NCBI GenBank assembly: GCA_033980235.1
Contig: CM067070.1
Location: 27,928,627 to 27,992,626 of the forward strand
Length of the DNA: 64,000 nucleotides
Direction: 5' to 3'
From: Diadema setosum
Taxonomy: Eukaryota > Echinodermata > Echinoidea > Diadematoida > Diadematidae
Positions 46,900 through 59,499 of the stretch are shown piece by piece (positions within the stretch are counted from its first letter, which is position 1; each line of letters opens with the position of its first letter). The notes beneath the pieces are model-generated. The model made no database searches. It was not told where the DNA came from and saw only the letters and a list, made by a program, of their open reading frames with translations. A program made the position numbers and the translations under genes.

Positions 46900-47170
46900 T
46901 TCTTTTTGGTGTGTACTGTATTTCACTACTGCAACATCACAAACTTGTTTTACCCACACTCTACTTCAAAACTTTTGAATGGATCGACTTGTTTTACTCA
47001 AATTTTACCCAACAACCAAACAAACAAAAATCGTAAAAATACAATCAACAAATTCAATAAGAGCCATTTTTGTTTTCATATTCTCCTTTTTTTTTTTTAG
47101 AGAGAGAGAGAGAGAAATCATAGCCATTCCACAGATATTTTAGTGGCAGGCATTTTCTAAGTAGACAACA
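46900..47170. repeat. Intronic duplication, continuation of copy A
   Basis: TGTACTGTATTTCACTACTG, then CACACT.TACTTC.AAACTT and ACTCAAATTTTA, align with 49595-49730. (AG)n at 47100-47115. Confidence 0.55.
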
Positions 47171-47930
47171 GAAGAACAAGTGACTTTTTTTCAATTACAA
47201 AAATGATACATCCATTTGTCTCAACTTGAGATATTTAGGAATATTCTGCTGAAAACACAGAAAATTATCTAAATATAATACATCTTTGTGATAATTTTGA
47301 TATATTTACAAATATTCTTTACGCATTGAGTGCAGTATCATTGGACAGATTGTATTTTTCTCTATTTCATGATGATCTCACTTAAAAAGCTTTAAAGATA
47401 CAATGTAAGATATGGTATTTACTGGTAAACAAGAAAATATTATCTGCGGCATGAAATTTTCACCGAATAGGAATGGACGGCCTTTTTCCCGTAATGAAGC
47501 TTGTCATGATTGCCAATGGTATTCAATGCATTTTAAATTTGGGAATCCCGTTCAAGTCAATAATTGCAGAGGTGTTTTTTTGTTTGTTTGTTTGTTTGTT
47601 TTTTTTTACAGAATTTTCTTCAGGTAGAATAAAGCGTTTTGTGATGCATTTCAGTCTTAATGAATATATATAGAAATAATCTTCTTCGTCTGAAATATCC
47701 ATTTTGACGACACCAAGTATAATGTAGGACACGCGTGCTACCTTGTGTGACCCGTCATGCCTGTATAGCATATAGCGAGTAGCAAATAGCAAATATCGTA
47801 TACTGTATAGCGTATACTGCTATAGGTAAACCCAGCCTTAATATATACTATAATTAAGCAGTGCACACAACGCCTGTGCGTTCTTTGTCGCATGTTTGCG
47901 ATGAACGCACAGCATTTGTGTACACTATAT
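47171..47930. other. Intron sequence, no gene
   Basis: Contains the dispersed GCGGCATGAAATTTTCAC repeat near 47446, (TTTG)n near 47578, and short TATAGCGAGTAGCAAATAGC repeats near 47765-47815. Confidence 0.45.
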
Positions 47931-49960
47931 GAGGAGGATAAAAACCCAATCAAAAACCTCCAGAATCCGAACCAGTAGGCCCTACAGCACCGAGAGGGAT
48001 GTGCACTCTGTGCAGAGGACGTTCAAACCCATACATGTGTTATAATCTCTTACCGGGATTTTAAAGAAAACTACAACTTATTTAATCCTAAAGTGCAACC
48101 ACTTCCTCTAGAGGAATAGGAACCATTGTATTATGAACCTAAAGCAAAAATCTTCTAGTTTCAGAAACCGCCTGAAGATAATTGTCACCACCTTTCAGCA
48201 CAATGTGGTAGGCCTTCAATTGTTTACCGAGCCCCAAAATTCTGAAAAAAATAGCGAAATCTCTATTGAATATCTGAAACATGTTTGCAAGTATCAAATT
48301 CTCTTTCTTCTTATAGAGTGTGACACATATACATACATACATACATACATACATACACACACAGAGACAAAAAAAGAAAAGATTTGCCTCTTTACATAAT
48401 TTATGGAACAGATTACATCCATACAATATTTAATAATGCCATACCCCCAAATAACAACAACAACACACAATTCTATTAAAGAACTCTAAGAAAAAAAGAA
48501 AACAACAATGCCTTCAATTCTTAGGATATTCTTCCATAGTGTTAGGCACTGACGCGTTGTTTTTACATTCCTCATCATCCACAGACTCAACTACTAAAGG
48601 ATATTTTCTTCTTCAAAACTGGATAGCGAATCTAATAGTTGGTGAAGAAACATTTATGTTCTAGAGTATGAACTTATCATTTAAAAGGATATAGAAGTCT
48701 ACTAAAAGGACATATCAAGTGATGTTTTGCATGGCAGAAGGCATATCCAAAATGCAAAAAACTGCTGTGTGATTTCAGGTAAATTTTTCCATGCTGCATC
48801 TGGACTTGTGTTTTTCCCCAGGCACCATTTTCTCACCCTTTTAATGGCAGGTTGCACTCCAGATAAAGCAGGGCATATGTTTTCTTGTACAATTTGGGAA
48901 AAAAAGAGTAAAGCTTGAAATATTCAGGCATAAGAAAATACATGGTTTTCACAATCTTAAAGGACATATTGCTGCGCTTGATTAAAAACAGAATGATAAA
49001 AAGAGTTTCATTCTAAAAGTAAAATTTAAGGCATGAAGTTATGAATTAGTACATATTAACTGAACTTTTTTTAATGCAAGGAAAAAAAATCCAAATATAG
49101 TCGAAACACCTGCACAAATTTCTAGAGCTTAGAGTCCCGTAATGCACTTTTTTTTTTGCAGTTGTATTGCACATGAAAAAGTGCACAACCCCATGACTCT
49201 TACGCCGTCATGCACAGACTTAAAGAGGATGGGCCCATCTCCCAAATCATACTATGGAATGACACCCGACAGGAAATGGGTAAAGGGAAACTGCAGAGTC
49301 ATAACTATTGGAGATACTTTGCACAGTTCTAGGAACATGAAATATATTGTAGCAATGGTGTTAGGCGGAGATAACAGTGCAGCACCTCAACGTCACTGCC
49401 TAAATTCATTCAACCTTAACCTTAACCTTGACCCTTAACATACCTATGAGCTAAAGGAACACAGAATTGTTATGACATATAAATAAATATAATATTTTTA
49501 TGATTAGTGTTATTCCTTTTGTTTCTAATAATGGTCTTTTATTACAATAGAAAAAATCAAATCATGCGGTATATTCCTTCCTTTTTCTTTACGCTTTGTA
49601 CTGTATTTCATTATTGCATTTGCGATTTCTCATCTATCAACTATATACAACACATGACTTTTTATATAGTCCACACTTTACTTCGAAACTTGTGAATGAC
49701 TCGACTGATTCTACTCAAACTTTAGTGATACAAAGTAAACCTGATAATTTGGAAGCAATGAAATATATGTTTGTTATTAACCTTCCCCCATCACCCTCCC
49801 CCTCAAAAAAAAAAAAAAAATCTTGCATAAATACATTTAATAAAATTTATAAGAGCCATTTTTTTAATTCTACTTTTGTTTTGTTCAGAAAAATCATGGC
49901 CAAGATACAGATATTTTAGAAGCATGCATTTTTAAACCAAACAACAAAAGAACAAGTAAG
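47931..49960. repeat. Intronic duplication, copy B
   Basis: 47935-48045 (ACCCAATCAAAAAC, CACCGAGAGGGATGTGCACT, GCAGAGGACGTTCAAAC) also occurs at 50740-50830. 48083-49480 corresponds to copy A, and 49580-49960 to 46900-47150. (CATA)n at 48327-48357. No exon copies of the tetraspan gene were seen in it. Confidence 0.75.
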
Positions 49961-50734
49961 GAGTTTTTCAAATGGAAAAATATAATACTAGGTGTTACAA
50001 AAAACATTTCCCGCTTTTGTTCAAAAACGATTTATCAGATAACACTAACAATGATATGAACAATAGCTAAATAGTGTACGATTTTGTTGGAGATAATTTG
50101 AAAATTAAAGCTTGCTTCAGTGTCGGTAAACTCAACATTAATTTTTCAGTTAGGTTTCAGATTTTGTTCTATTTTCAACCTTCTCTACAAAATGTTAACT
50201 TTGCACAGGGGTTATTGGCGGGTATAGAAGTGTATGCATGATACCCAGTCAATGGTCCTGGACAATGGCAAAGATTGGAATGCTCTATTATATATTCATG
50301 AGGATTTCCACTATCACAGCTAGTCTTTATTTATTCTGAAATGTGGTGAATTCAAGCACATGGCGCGGGCCAGAAAAAAAAACAACAACAACAAACCAGT
50401 GTGTGTGTGTGTGTGTGTGTGGGTGTGCGCGCGCGTGCCCAATGTGAAAGTTGTATCTTTCGTTGACATGGGTCAACGAGCTTACAAAATTTACCGTATG
50501 GAATGCGTGTCGCACCCAAATTTTTATCTCATAAGTCGCAAATACGATCAGGTGAAATTTAAAAAAGATTGCATTTACAGAAATTGGCGAAGAATAAAAA
50601 GTACTGAACCAAATTTAATGATTTAAAGATGCTCTTTCTAATGATGTAAAAAAAAAAAACCAAAACATATCACTTTTAGAACGGAAGGTTCAGAAAAACC
50701 ACCGTTCCGCTTTTAGGGGGGGCACCCGGTATAG

Positions 50735-50986
50735 GGAGGATAGAAAACCCAATCAAAAACGATCCGAATCTGAACAAGAACAACACCGAGAGGGATGTGC
50801 ACTGGTGCAGAGGACGTTCAAACACATATTGCCATATATCTCTTTAATCAAAAATTTAAAGAAAATATACAACTATTGATAATCGTAAAAGTGCAACCAT
50901 TTCCTCTGGAGGAACGGGAACCATTGTAACAAGAATCTACAGCAAAGAAAAAGAAAATGTAGTTTCAGAAACCGCCTAAAGACAAT
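50735..50986. repeat. Intronic duplication, partial copy C
   Basis: Repeats the start of copy B up to GTTTCAGAAACCGCCTAAAG, then stops about 60 bases from the exon at 51049. (GT)n at 50400-50420 lies just to the left. Confidence 0.7.
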
Positions 50987-51048
50987 TGAAGGAAACAAGA
51001 AACGCAGGTGAAACATCTAATCAGGATATAAGAATTTCCAGAACTTAC

Positions 51049-51164
51049 GTTTTTCACACCATACAGCAGGATTATCGCAGACAGAAATAGGAAAGAGTAG
51101 AGTCCAATATCAATACAGCTTGCGAAGAAGAAGGCAACTGCCCACGGTGACAGATGTGATACAG
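51049..51164 (-). CDS. LAPTM4/DUF4728-like membrane protein, second visible exon
   Basis: 116 bp. Acceptor CCTTGCATAG before CTGTATCAC (phase 1), donor GTAAGT after GTGAAAAAC (phase 0). It encodes (S)VSHLSPWAVAFFFASCIDIG then LYSFLFLSAIILLYGVKN. That is one long or two close hydrophobic stretches and the LLYGV ending before a basic turn, as in LAPTM4 (MLVYGA) and DUF4728 proteins. Confidence 0.7.
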
Positions 51165-51183
51165 CTATGCAAGGCAAAGACAA

Positions 51184-52015
51184 AGTGAACTGAATGATTC
51201 ATTAATACAGCATGATTTAGTCGGAATACTGCAAACAAATTTGTCTATTAAAATCATGACAGACTATATTATATTCAAAAGAAAAAAAAAATAATTATGG
51301 ATGTCCTGTCCATGATCATGGCCACTGAAAACATGTTATTCCTCAATGCTCCAAAGTAATTCTAGCATAACTTTTGACTCTTTGTATTACTGTGTATGTG
51401 TTTTAAACACTATGATAAATTCTCAATAAACGTTATCAATAAGTTTTTTTTTTCAAATTCTTAGAAGTGTTAATGGAAACAACCTCACACTTATTTGCAT
51501 GGAAATTACGGTTAGAAAGTTTTTACAGTTCTTCAAATGCAAATACAGTGCTCAGGTAATTGGAATAATAACCCACACGGCCCAGGATGGCTTATAAAGC
51601 AGGAACACCACTTATAAGCACAATTAAATTCAATGTACCAGGGTAATACAGATTTTATGGGTTATTTTCAGTCTGGGTCACAACACACTTTATTGGGGTA
51701 TGATTAGGCTGCAACACTTGAACTTAACCTCATTAATAACCAATGTCAGGGAAATAAAATCACAGGGATTTCATTTTCTCATCAGAACAGTAATTTTCAA
51801 TCCAATTCTGCCAACAGGGTATTCTAATCTGTTGCTGTTGGGTAACAGGATATAATTTTTGGGCCTATAAAAATATACTGGCATTGTGCTGATGGCCAAA
51901 TTGAGCCCTGTAAAGCTCCTATTCAAGATTGCACTGAAGTAGAGGTGACCATGTGTGTTATGCTCATCCAAAATCATACTGTTTAAGAGGAAAAATTGTA
52001 TCTTTAAATCTACCT
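51184..52015. other. Intron sequence, no feature recognised
   Basis: AT-rich; nothing repeated within the window was noticed. Confidence 0.45.
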
Positions 52016-52019
52016 TTAA

Positions 52020-53068
52020 AGGGGATGGCTAGTAACCGATCAGTGGGAACCAGTGGGAATGCTGAGGGATGATTGTTCCAATCCTTGTGTGATTCATTTA
52101 AGAGTACATTATATGTGACCGTGCACCTCAAAACGAACATAAAGTCGCACACACTGATTTTACGTGAGGACTGAAAATAAGTGAAATGGGTCAACCTAGC
52201 CGAACCTGACTTTTTCATATTTTCTGAAAGAGCGGGTCTTCTTTTACATTATGCTAAAATTTGGTATCATAAAACGGGCAGGAAAGTGTGTTTTTTTAGC
52301 AGTTTATCTCGAACATTTTTGGTAGAATAGTGTGATTAGGTGTGTCTTTAGAATCCCTTTTTCATTTCCGAAAAACCTTGTCCACACTCTTCACTTTCAA
52401 CTCTAATAACTTTCGAACGGATAGTGCTACTGCTTTGAAAGTTGGCATTAATTATGGGCAGAATGTGTTAATGAGGCATGATTAATTTCAGTTTAATCTG
52501 ATAATCCCTTCATTGTTGTTACTCTGGTGGTTTACTTCCTGTTTTTTGTCCCATTCATCGCACAGCCAGCACGGCTTTGTAAAGATTAAGCGCTTGAATA
52601 GACACTGTACTTCAGAGCCTCTTTTCTCAGTTCACACTTTTCCTGAGTTTGTGCTTTCTTTCCAATATTTAGATAGGTTAGGAGAGTCCATTTGATTTGA
52701 GTTATACATCATTTTAAAGCTTAAAGTCTGCTCTTTCAGAATATGGTCTTAAATAAAAATTCATGTCTGGCGACTTTTTGTTTGTTTTGAGGTGCACTGT
52801 CACATATATCTACTGTTGTGCGAAAATTATTTGCTTCAGAACGGTCTCATATTCAAGTAATGTGCAGATAAATGCCCCGTCACTGACCAGGGACGTTAAC
52901 CTGCACCGTTAAACTGCACATTACTTGAATATGAGACCATTCTGAAGCAAATAATTTTCACACAACAATAGATATATAATGTACTCTTAAATGAATCCCA
53001 CAAGGATTGGAACAATCGTCCTCCAGCATTCCCACTGATTCTCACTGATCAGTTTCTAGCCATCCCAT
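52020..53068. mobile_element. TTAA-flanked foldback element with a nested MITE
   Basis: TTAA (52016-52019) then AGGGGATGGCTAGTAACCGA. At the right, TTTCTAGCCATCCCAT then TTAA (53069-53072). The long arms pair: TTCCAATCCTTGTG against CACAAGGATTGGAA, and TTGCTTCAGAACGGTCTC against GAGACCATTCTGAAGCAA. Without the 689-bp GTGACC MITE lodged in the left arm it is about 360 bp. A related left arm is at 21875. TTAA targets point to the piggyBac or Kolobok class; no protein is encoded. Confidence 0.8.
52115..52803. mobile_element. GTGACC-family MITE, copy E, nested
   Basis: Starts GTGACCGTGCACCTCAAAAC and ends TTTTGAGGTGCACTGTCAC. ATAT on both sides. The matching point in the opposite arm of the host element is uninterrupted and has ATAT once, which proves a 4-bp duplication. 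It has the same orientation and interior as copy A. Confidence 0.9.
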
Positions 53069-53072
53069 TTAA

Positions 53073-53760
53073 TGTTTAATAGTCAAACATTTCACTATGT
53101 CATAAACCTGTCATAATAGTATCAGCAACTTGTTTATTATAGTTGTTTTCTTTCTTTCTTTCCTTCCTTCTTTCTTTTTCTTTTTTACCTCTTTGAGCCT
53201 TGCAACAGAAAAGAACAAAGTGATACAGAACATCCTGCAAAATGGAAGATACAATGTATGTCAACAGTTCCTCCACTGCATACAGCGTACAGGTTTATAG
53301 ATTTGGATTACAGGTTGCTTTTTTTCTGCAGGTAAATGCACAGTATAATGACGAGCATATTTTAATTCACAACATAGATGACAATATTATATGAATAAAG
53401 AAGGACCCCCTTTTTTATAAAGAGTGACAACTTAAAAACCCACACACACAAATTTGTGTAATTTGTGTAGTTTTGTTCAGACTTGAGGAAATATGTGCCT
53501 TTTCTCTAATATCATCTGGTTGTATTTTTGACAATTTACTTTGATTAACTTAAAATATGCTATGGTCCTTATTAAGCAAAGTTTTGAAACTTCAAAAGCA
53601 ACATGCATTTATATTTGCAAGTTGGTAATAACATTCTCTGGGTTGATTTTCCAAATAGGATTTAAAATGACACACAAGAGTATCAAATTTCAGAGTGATG
53701 ATAATAGTTCTGTGCAGGAATTCATCTGGGTAAGACACTTCAAAATATTTGAAGAGTCTT
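53073..53760. other. Intron sequence
   Basis: (CTTT)n/(CCTT)n near 53150-53185. No gene. Confidence 0.45.
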
Positions 53761-53764
53761 ATCA

Positions 53765-54980
53765 CAAGCTTCAAGTTTCAAGTTTATTTATTTCATATTT
53801 CCACTTTCTCAGTGAAGGGATTACAAAATGATTGACAATAAAACAAAAGTACAAAATATGTATACAACCATATCTTATGTTTGAAAAAAAAAGACAAACA
53901 AACATTACACACAAATATAAATGGTCGTTATCATCTGAGGATATCACAAATAAATGTCAGAAATATGAAGGGGTCTACATAAAAGCACTGATGCTTGTAA
54001 AAACTGTAGGTTCCCGAATTTATAGGCGTGAAATTATACGGAGAACGGACATGTTTATCTCGACCAACTTAAATTGTACCAGAGCAAGATCAGTATTAAA
54101 AAAACGAACTATCGAACCACATGAATACTTTAGTATCGCTTAAACTAGACTGTACATATTTCGCCGTGTTTACACACACACACACACACACACAAAGTGC
54201 TATAACAGTATCGTTAGATAACTTGGAGCTGCAGACAAAGACAAAAGACTGGGGGTATTAAAAGAAAAATGTTGCTAAGAGCCCGGTAGTGTGTATTCAC
54301 TAAGTAATAGCCGTTTTAGTTTGCGTTTGAAGGTGAATAAGGATAAGGAAGAAGTAATATCTTGAGGGAGGTCATTCCAGTATCTGGGTCCAGTAAACAT
54401 AATTGTTTTCTTTGCAAAAATAGTGCGAGTACGGGGAAGGTGATAAGCGTCACTCTGACGAGTGGGGTAGCAATGAATAGAGCGATTTCTTTTGAACATG
54501 TGAATAAAAACAGATGGTAATTCATTATTTGTTAGTTTATACATGAAAATTCCAAGATTATAATAAAATAGATCTGGAATTTTCAGAATTCTGTTTTGAT
54601 GAAAAAAAAAACAGTTTGTATGAGCAAAATATCCGGCGTGGTTTATGATTGTTATTGCACGCTTTTGAATAAGAAGAAGGGAATCTAATAGTAAATTGCT
54701 TGCATTTCCCCACGCCAGAATTCCATAGTTAAAGTGTGGATATATTAAAGAAGAATATATACTCTGCAAAATATAAACAGGAAACAAATGTTTAAGCTTG
54801 TTTAAAATTCCAATATTTCTGGACAAAATTTTACTTACAAAATTAATATGAGTTTTCCAGGATAATTCTCGGTCAATCCAAAGCCCTAAAAACTTTGCGT
54901 TATTGACCTGCGTTAAACATATATCATTTATTTTGATCTCATGTGGGACAAAACGACATAACTGCACTCTTGTTTAGTAG
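53765..54980 (-). mobile_element. 5'-truncated non-LTR retrotransposon (jockey/CR1 type)
   Basis: On the minus strand the coding remnant is followed by about 500 bases of 3' region that ends near 53765 (plus strand CAAGTTTCAAGTTTATTTAT, a common tail form). The element breaks off near 54980, just before the protein part preserved, as usual for incomplete reverse transcription. Confidence 0.75.
54275..54967 (-). pseudogene. Reverse transcriptase C-terminal part, non-LTR
   Basis: 230 codons open. Motifs in order: VNNAKFLGLWIDRELSWKTH, LNKLKHLFPVYILQSIYSSL, IYPHFNYGILAWG, LLLIQKRAITIINHAGYFAH T, DLFYYNLGIFMYKL, RQSDAYHLPRTRT, FTGPRYWNDLPQDI and LFTFKRKLKRLLL. This is the thumb and C-terminal domain of jockey/CR1-type reverse transcriptases. 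The catalytic YADD region and endonuclease are absent. The open frame over 690 bases suggests a fairly young insertion. Confidence 0.85.
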
Positions 54981-55794
54981 AAATATTTGCAACTAAAGGT
55001 GGTAAAAACGGTTAAAACAATGTAGGATATTTTGTGTTATGTTACAAGTTAGGTATCATAGGACAAATTTTATTCTGCTCCGTCTGATGGGCTTACTTTT
55101 AAAACGTCTAAATGGGGCTTAGTCCATTCTGCAATGAAACTCTTTAATTTCTAAGTTTACATCCTCATCTCAATATTTTCGTCCAGTATACACCAATAGC
55201 AAAAAATAAGGAAATAAAATACCACACACTTACATGTCTACATCGTACTGCACTACAAGAGCTTTATTCTTTATGAGACATTTACTGCAGTTCTACAAGT
55301 GTAACATGAGAAAATCATATATTTATGCCATGATAAAGATAGTTAATCTATTATTAGAAACTGCAAGGGTGATTATAGACCGATTCGATTTCGAAAAACG
55401 ATGTAAAGTGAAAAATGTAATAAATTTGAATACATCTAGCAGGAACTTGTAGTAAATCTGCTGCATACACTGAATGATTTGGATTCTTCATCAAGTGATT
55501 ATCACTATGGAAAGTACTTTCCACCTCGGGAGACATGACGCATATCCTGTTGTATTGCCAATGCATGAGCAAATATAAGAGCATGTATATGTATGTGTAC
55601 GATGTGCCTTACCATTACTGCGTACATAAAATAAGCACGATCTTATTCCATATCAGATATCAATATGTATAGGATATTTTGTATTCACATATTATTATTT
55701 TCATAGTGCATATTCGGTCATTACTCCGGCAAAGGCAACTGAACGTGTTAACTTTAATATCATTATCATATTGTATTTATCATCGTTACTAGTA
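54981..55794. other. Intron sequence, no gene
   Basis: Nothing recognised. Confidence 0.45.
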
Positions 55795-56112
55795 TTGTAA
55801 AGTAGTTGGAGTGGTACACATACATTCTGTAACTTTCCCTTTTCCCCTTACCCTTCCCTATTTCTCCCTTTCTCTACTCCCTATTCTATCCAGAGTAGGT
55901 AAGCATATAGTCTCCATACCGTCAAGCCTCGGCTTACTTTGGAGACCCTTCTGTTTAAGTTCCATAAGTTGTTTGTACTTGTCTTGTATAATTGTACTAA
56001 AAACTATGTGTCGATATACTGTTTGTCATAAATGACATGTACATAACCATATCTGATGTAACGGAATTAAGCAGAAATAAGTCAAATCAAATCAAATCAA
56101 ATCAAATCAAGT
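55795..56112 (+). mobile_element. Probable 3' tail of a plus-strand non-LTR element
   Basis: CCTCGGCTTACTTTGGAGAC, TTGTACTTGTCTTGTATAAT and a terminal (AAATC)n at 56083-56110. The layout of a short conserved 3' region plus a pentamer tail is typical for such elements. No coding part. Confidence 0.45.
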
Positions 56113-56147
56113 ATCACAATGAATTACTCATAATCCAATAAGTACGG

Positions 56148-59100
56148 TCTACTATGCCGAAATATTGGGTTCCGTGAGATTTTCGTGCCAAAATTGATTT
56201 TTTTTTTTCAGCTAACTTGGTCAATTTGGGTGTGCTGAATCCAAAAAAACTTTAGTTCCATTTTTTCCGACCACGCCATTTTGAATTTCAAAATGGCCGC
56301 CATAGCAAACTACATTTTGACCCAATTCTCATAATGTGAGCATCATAGAAGGTTCAGATTTGATGCAAAAAGCATGTTTATGATGCCAGACATTCTGATA
56401 CACCATTTTCTAATATTGTAGATAGCTTTCATACGATTTTTAGGCAGCTATCTTGAAATTCAAAATGGCCGCCATAGCTGAATATATTTTTACCCATATC
56501 TCAGGTTGTAAGCATTATGTAGAGTATAATTTTGGGGCAAAAAGCATGCATATGATGTCAGTCATGCTAATATATACATTCCTTTATTCAATGATGGATC
56601 ATTTTCCTTAGCGGCCATCTTGAATTTCAAAATGGCTACCATAACAAATGTAATTGGACCGGTATCTCACATCGTTTGCATTGTGTAAGGTTCTAATTTG
56701 TGGCATATGTTGTCAGACATTCTGAAACAACTTTTTCCGAAAAGATGGTTCATTTTGATATTAAAGGTGGCCATCTTGAAATTCAAAATGGCCGCCATAA
56801 CTGAATGTTATGGCGAAATAACAAAAAAAAATATTATTTTTGACCCATATCTCATGTTGTACGCAATGCAGACAGTTCACATTTTGGGCATAAACTGGGC
56901 TTCATAATGTTGAACATTCAGATGCACTTTTCCCCTCCCTAAAATTGAAGATCACTTTCAAGGCTGCCTTCGTAAAATTCAAAATGGCTGCTTTTCAGCT
57001 AATATCTCTGGTTATACAAGCAACTTTTAGACATATCAATGTTTATGATGGCGTACAGTGTACATTCTTTAAAACACACACACGTAGGGCCTAAATACAT
57101 TCTGTAACATTGGATTATTTGTATTGGTCCCACTCTTGAAATTCACGAAGTAATTTGACCATATATGGAGCTGTAAGATCTGTAATGACCCAAGCATAGT
57201 GAAACGATCATATATAAGTCAATCACTTCATTGAATATTGCGTGAGCGGAAGTGTTTCCTGTCCTGTAGGTACACTGTTGTGTTGAAATGCAAAAAGGCT
57301 GTCATGTGAAACATTCCTTTAAAAGCATAGCGTTTGGGTAAAATTTGTGAATGGGAAATCATGTGATTTTGATGTTAAAAACAAATGACTTTCCAAAAAA
57401 AAAAACTGTGTCTGAGTGACTAAATAATCCCCCATTTGGACGATTTGGTTGTAAGAACTTACAATATTAGCCCTATATACTCTAATAATTCATGGGATAG
57501 TGACTTAGATAAGTAAATGTTTTCTAGGCTTTTAAAGAAACAGCACTCTAAATCTGTACACAGGGGAGAATTAGTTCTAAATTCATCCAGAAATAATGAC
57601 TTTTGCATTTCTTGCTTTTGAGCATGATAATGAATTGTGTGGCTACCATTGATATAGGAAGCTCGAAACAATTTATAATAATTGAACGATTTATGCATAC
57701 CTTTTGGAAATATCTATAATCTAATATATCATATTTATAGGCATTAGAGGCACAAATTAGGTTGTAAGAGTTTACGAGGTTCGTTCTGTGGATAATATTG
57801 TATTAAGTCTCTACGAGGGTAAAGCAGGCAATTGTCCTGATTGAAGTCATCCACGCTACACTTCTGGAGGCACAGACTGTGTCATAGCACATTCTGCATG
57901 ATTCAAGGTTTAGATACTTCAAGGTCCATCTGCTCTTGGAGACATCTTCAAATTTTCATCTTCAGCCAGCACCATGAAAGGCATGAAAAAGCAGACCTTT
58001 AGTTGTTCCTGTTTTTTCGCAACAAACTGCTGAGCATAATCTCTCAAAATTGTCAATTGTACCTTTATCATTTAATTTTCCAGTGATGGAGCAGACAACA
58101 TGCAATGCAGTAAGTGAAGCAAACCTCCAAGATCCATCAGGATAATTGAAATATTAGAGTCTTCGTAAGAATCATCAATATCTCTGATTTTCTCGTTGCT
58201 CTAATACATACAATGGTATGGGGCTATATGTTGTGAGTGACGGGTGACAGTAACTCTCATGGCATCTTAGATGAACTCGTTTATTTTCTGTCCATGATGT
58301 GGTCTCTGTGTCAGATGGAATTGACTGGTCAGTATTTCAACTTTCAGTCTGATTATTTGGCTAAGTTTTGTGAGTTTCTATGGCATGGGTAAGAATGACG
58401 AGAAGGCCAATATTTCAATAATTTCAATAATTTCAATAATTGTATCGTTCAGAAATGACTGGATAATGACAAGTCTATCAGGCTGTAGTACCAGTAGAAA
58501 TGTTATGAAGAATTGGTGATCCCTTAAGCTTACTGACTTTGGATCCAATCTTACATGGTGGATTTTTTTTTTTCACGAGCTGAATGTAATGATCCAAAAT
58601 TAGGAAACATCTGTACTGGGCCGTTGGACACCACAACTATGTGCATTCTTGAAAATGTCATGCTTCTACAATAATTGCAAACTGAGATATGGGTAAAAAC
58701 GCTATGGCGGCCATTTTGAATTTCAAGATCGCGGCCAACAAGCTCTACAAAGCAAGCCAAAATACCAGAAAATGATATATCAGAGTGTCTGACATTATAA
58801 TGATGTATTTTGCACCAAGTTTGAGGTTTCTACAATGCTCACTTTACGAGATATGGGTGAAAATACAGCTTGCTATGGCAGCCATTTTGCAATTCAATAT
58901 GGCAGCCTATAAATTGTATAAAGAAAATCCACCACATCAAAGATTTATCAGAGTGTCTGCCATCACACCCATGCATTTTGCACCAAATGTTAAGCTTCTA
59001 CAATGCTCACTTTATGAAATATGGGTCAAAATACAGTCTGCTAGGGTGGCCATTTTGAAATTCAAAATGGCGGCTGAAAACTTGGTCAGAAAAAATGGAA

Positions 59101-59205
59101 CCAAAGTTTTTTGGATTCAGCACCCACAAATTGACGAAGCTAGCAACAAAAAAAAAATCAATTTTGGCACGAAAATCCCACGGGATTACATAGTAGCCTC
59201 TACTA
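56148..59205. mobile_element. 3-kb element with inverted arrays of GCCGCCATTTTG
   Basis: Left: CTACTATG, TTCCGTGAGATTTTCGTGCC, AAAATTGATTTTTTTTTTTC and GGTGTGCTGAATCCAAAAAA. Right: the inverse (TTTTTTGGATTCAGCACCCA, TTTTGGCACGAAAATCCCAC, CATAGTAG). The left arm holds about five units of ~170 bp, each with TTGAAATTCAAAATGGCCGC and GACCCATATCTCA. The right arm (58600-59100) holds about three inverted units. The centre (57080-58550) has no recognised protein; a frame at 57459-57698 (79 codons) is unassigned. Confidence 0.7.
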
Positions 59206-59499
59206 ATACCACATAATAATGATCAAAAGCTAACCAGAAGACATGTCTCTGGCACTGCTACAGTATTGTTAAGCAATTTAGTCATGGATGTTGCAATCTG
59301 TATAATTATCCTCTCCGTTTCCTAAATGGTGCCCTGCAATAGTTTTGTTGTCTGTCAAAAATAACATTGGCAAAAAGAGTGGCTTGATATGAATAGCACA
59401 ACTCTCCCCCTCACCTCTTCCGATTCGTAATTGAATATTGTTTAAGATTTTGTTGATTGACTTGTGTATAGGTCACTCTCGGTCAAGACCCCAGGTACA

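Noticed and set aside
57459..57698. 79-codon minus-strand frame in the 3-kb element as a retroelement C terminus
   Set aside because: It lacks the FLG, WNSLP and FK..LK motifs seen in the true fragments; left unassigned.
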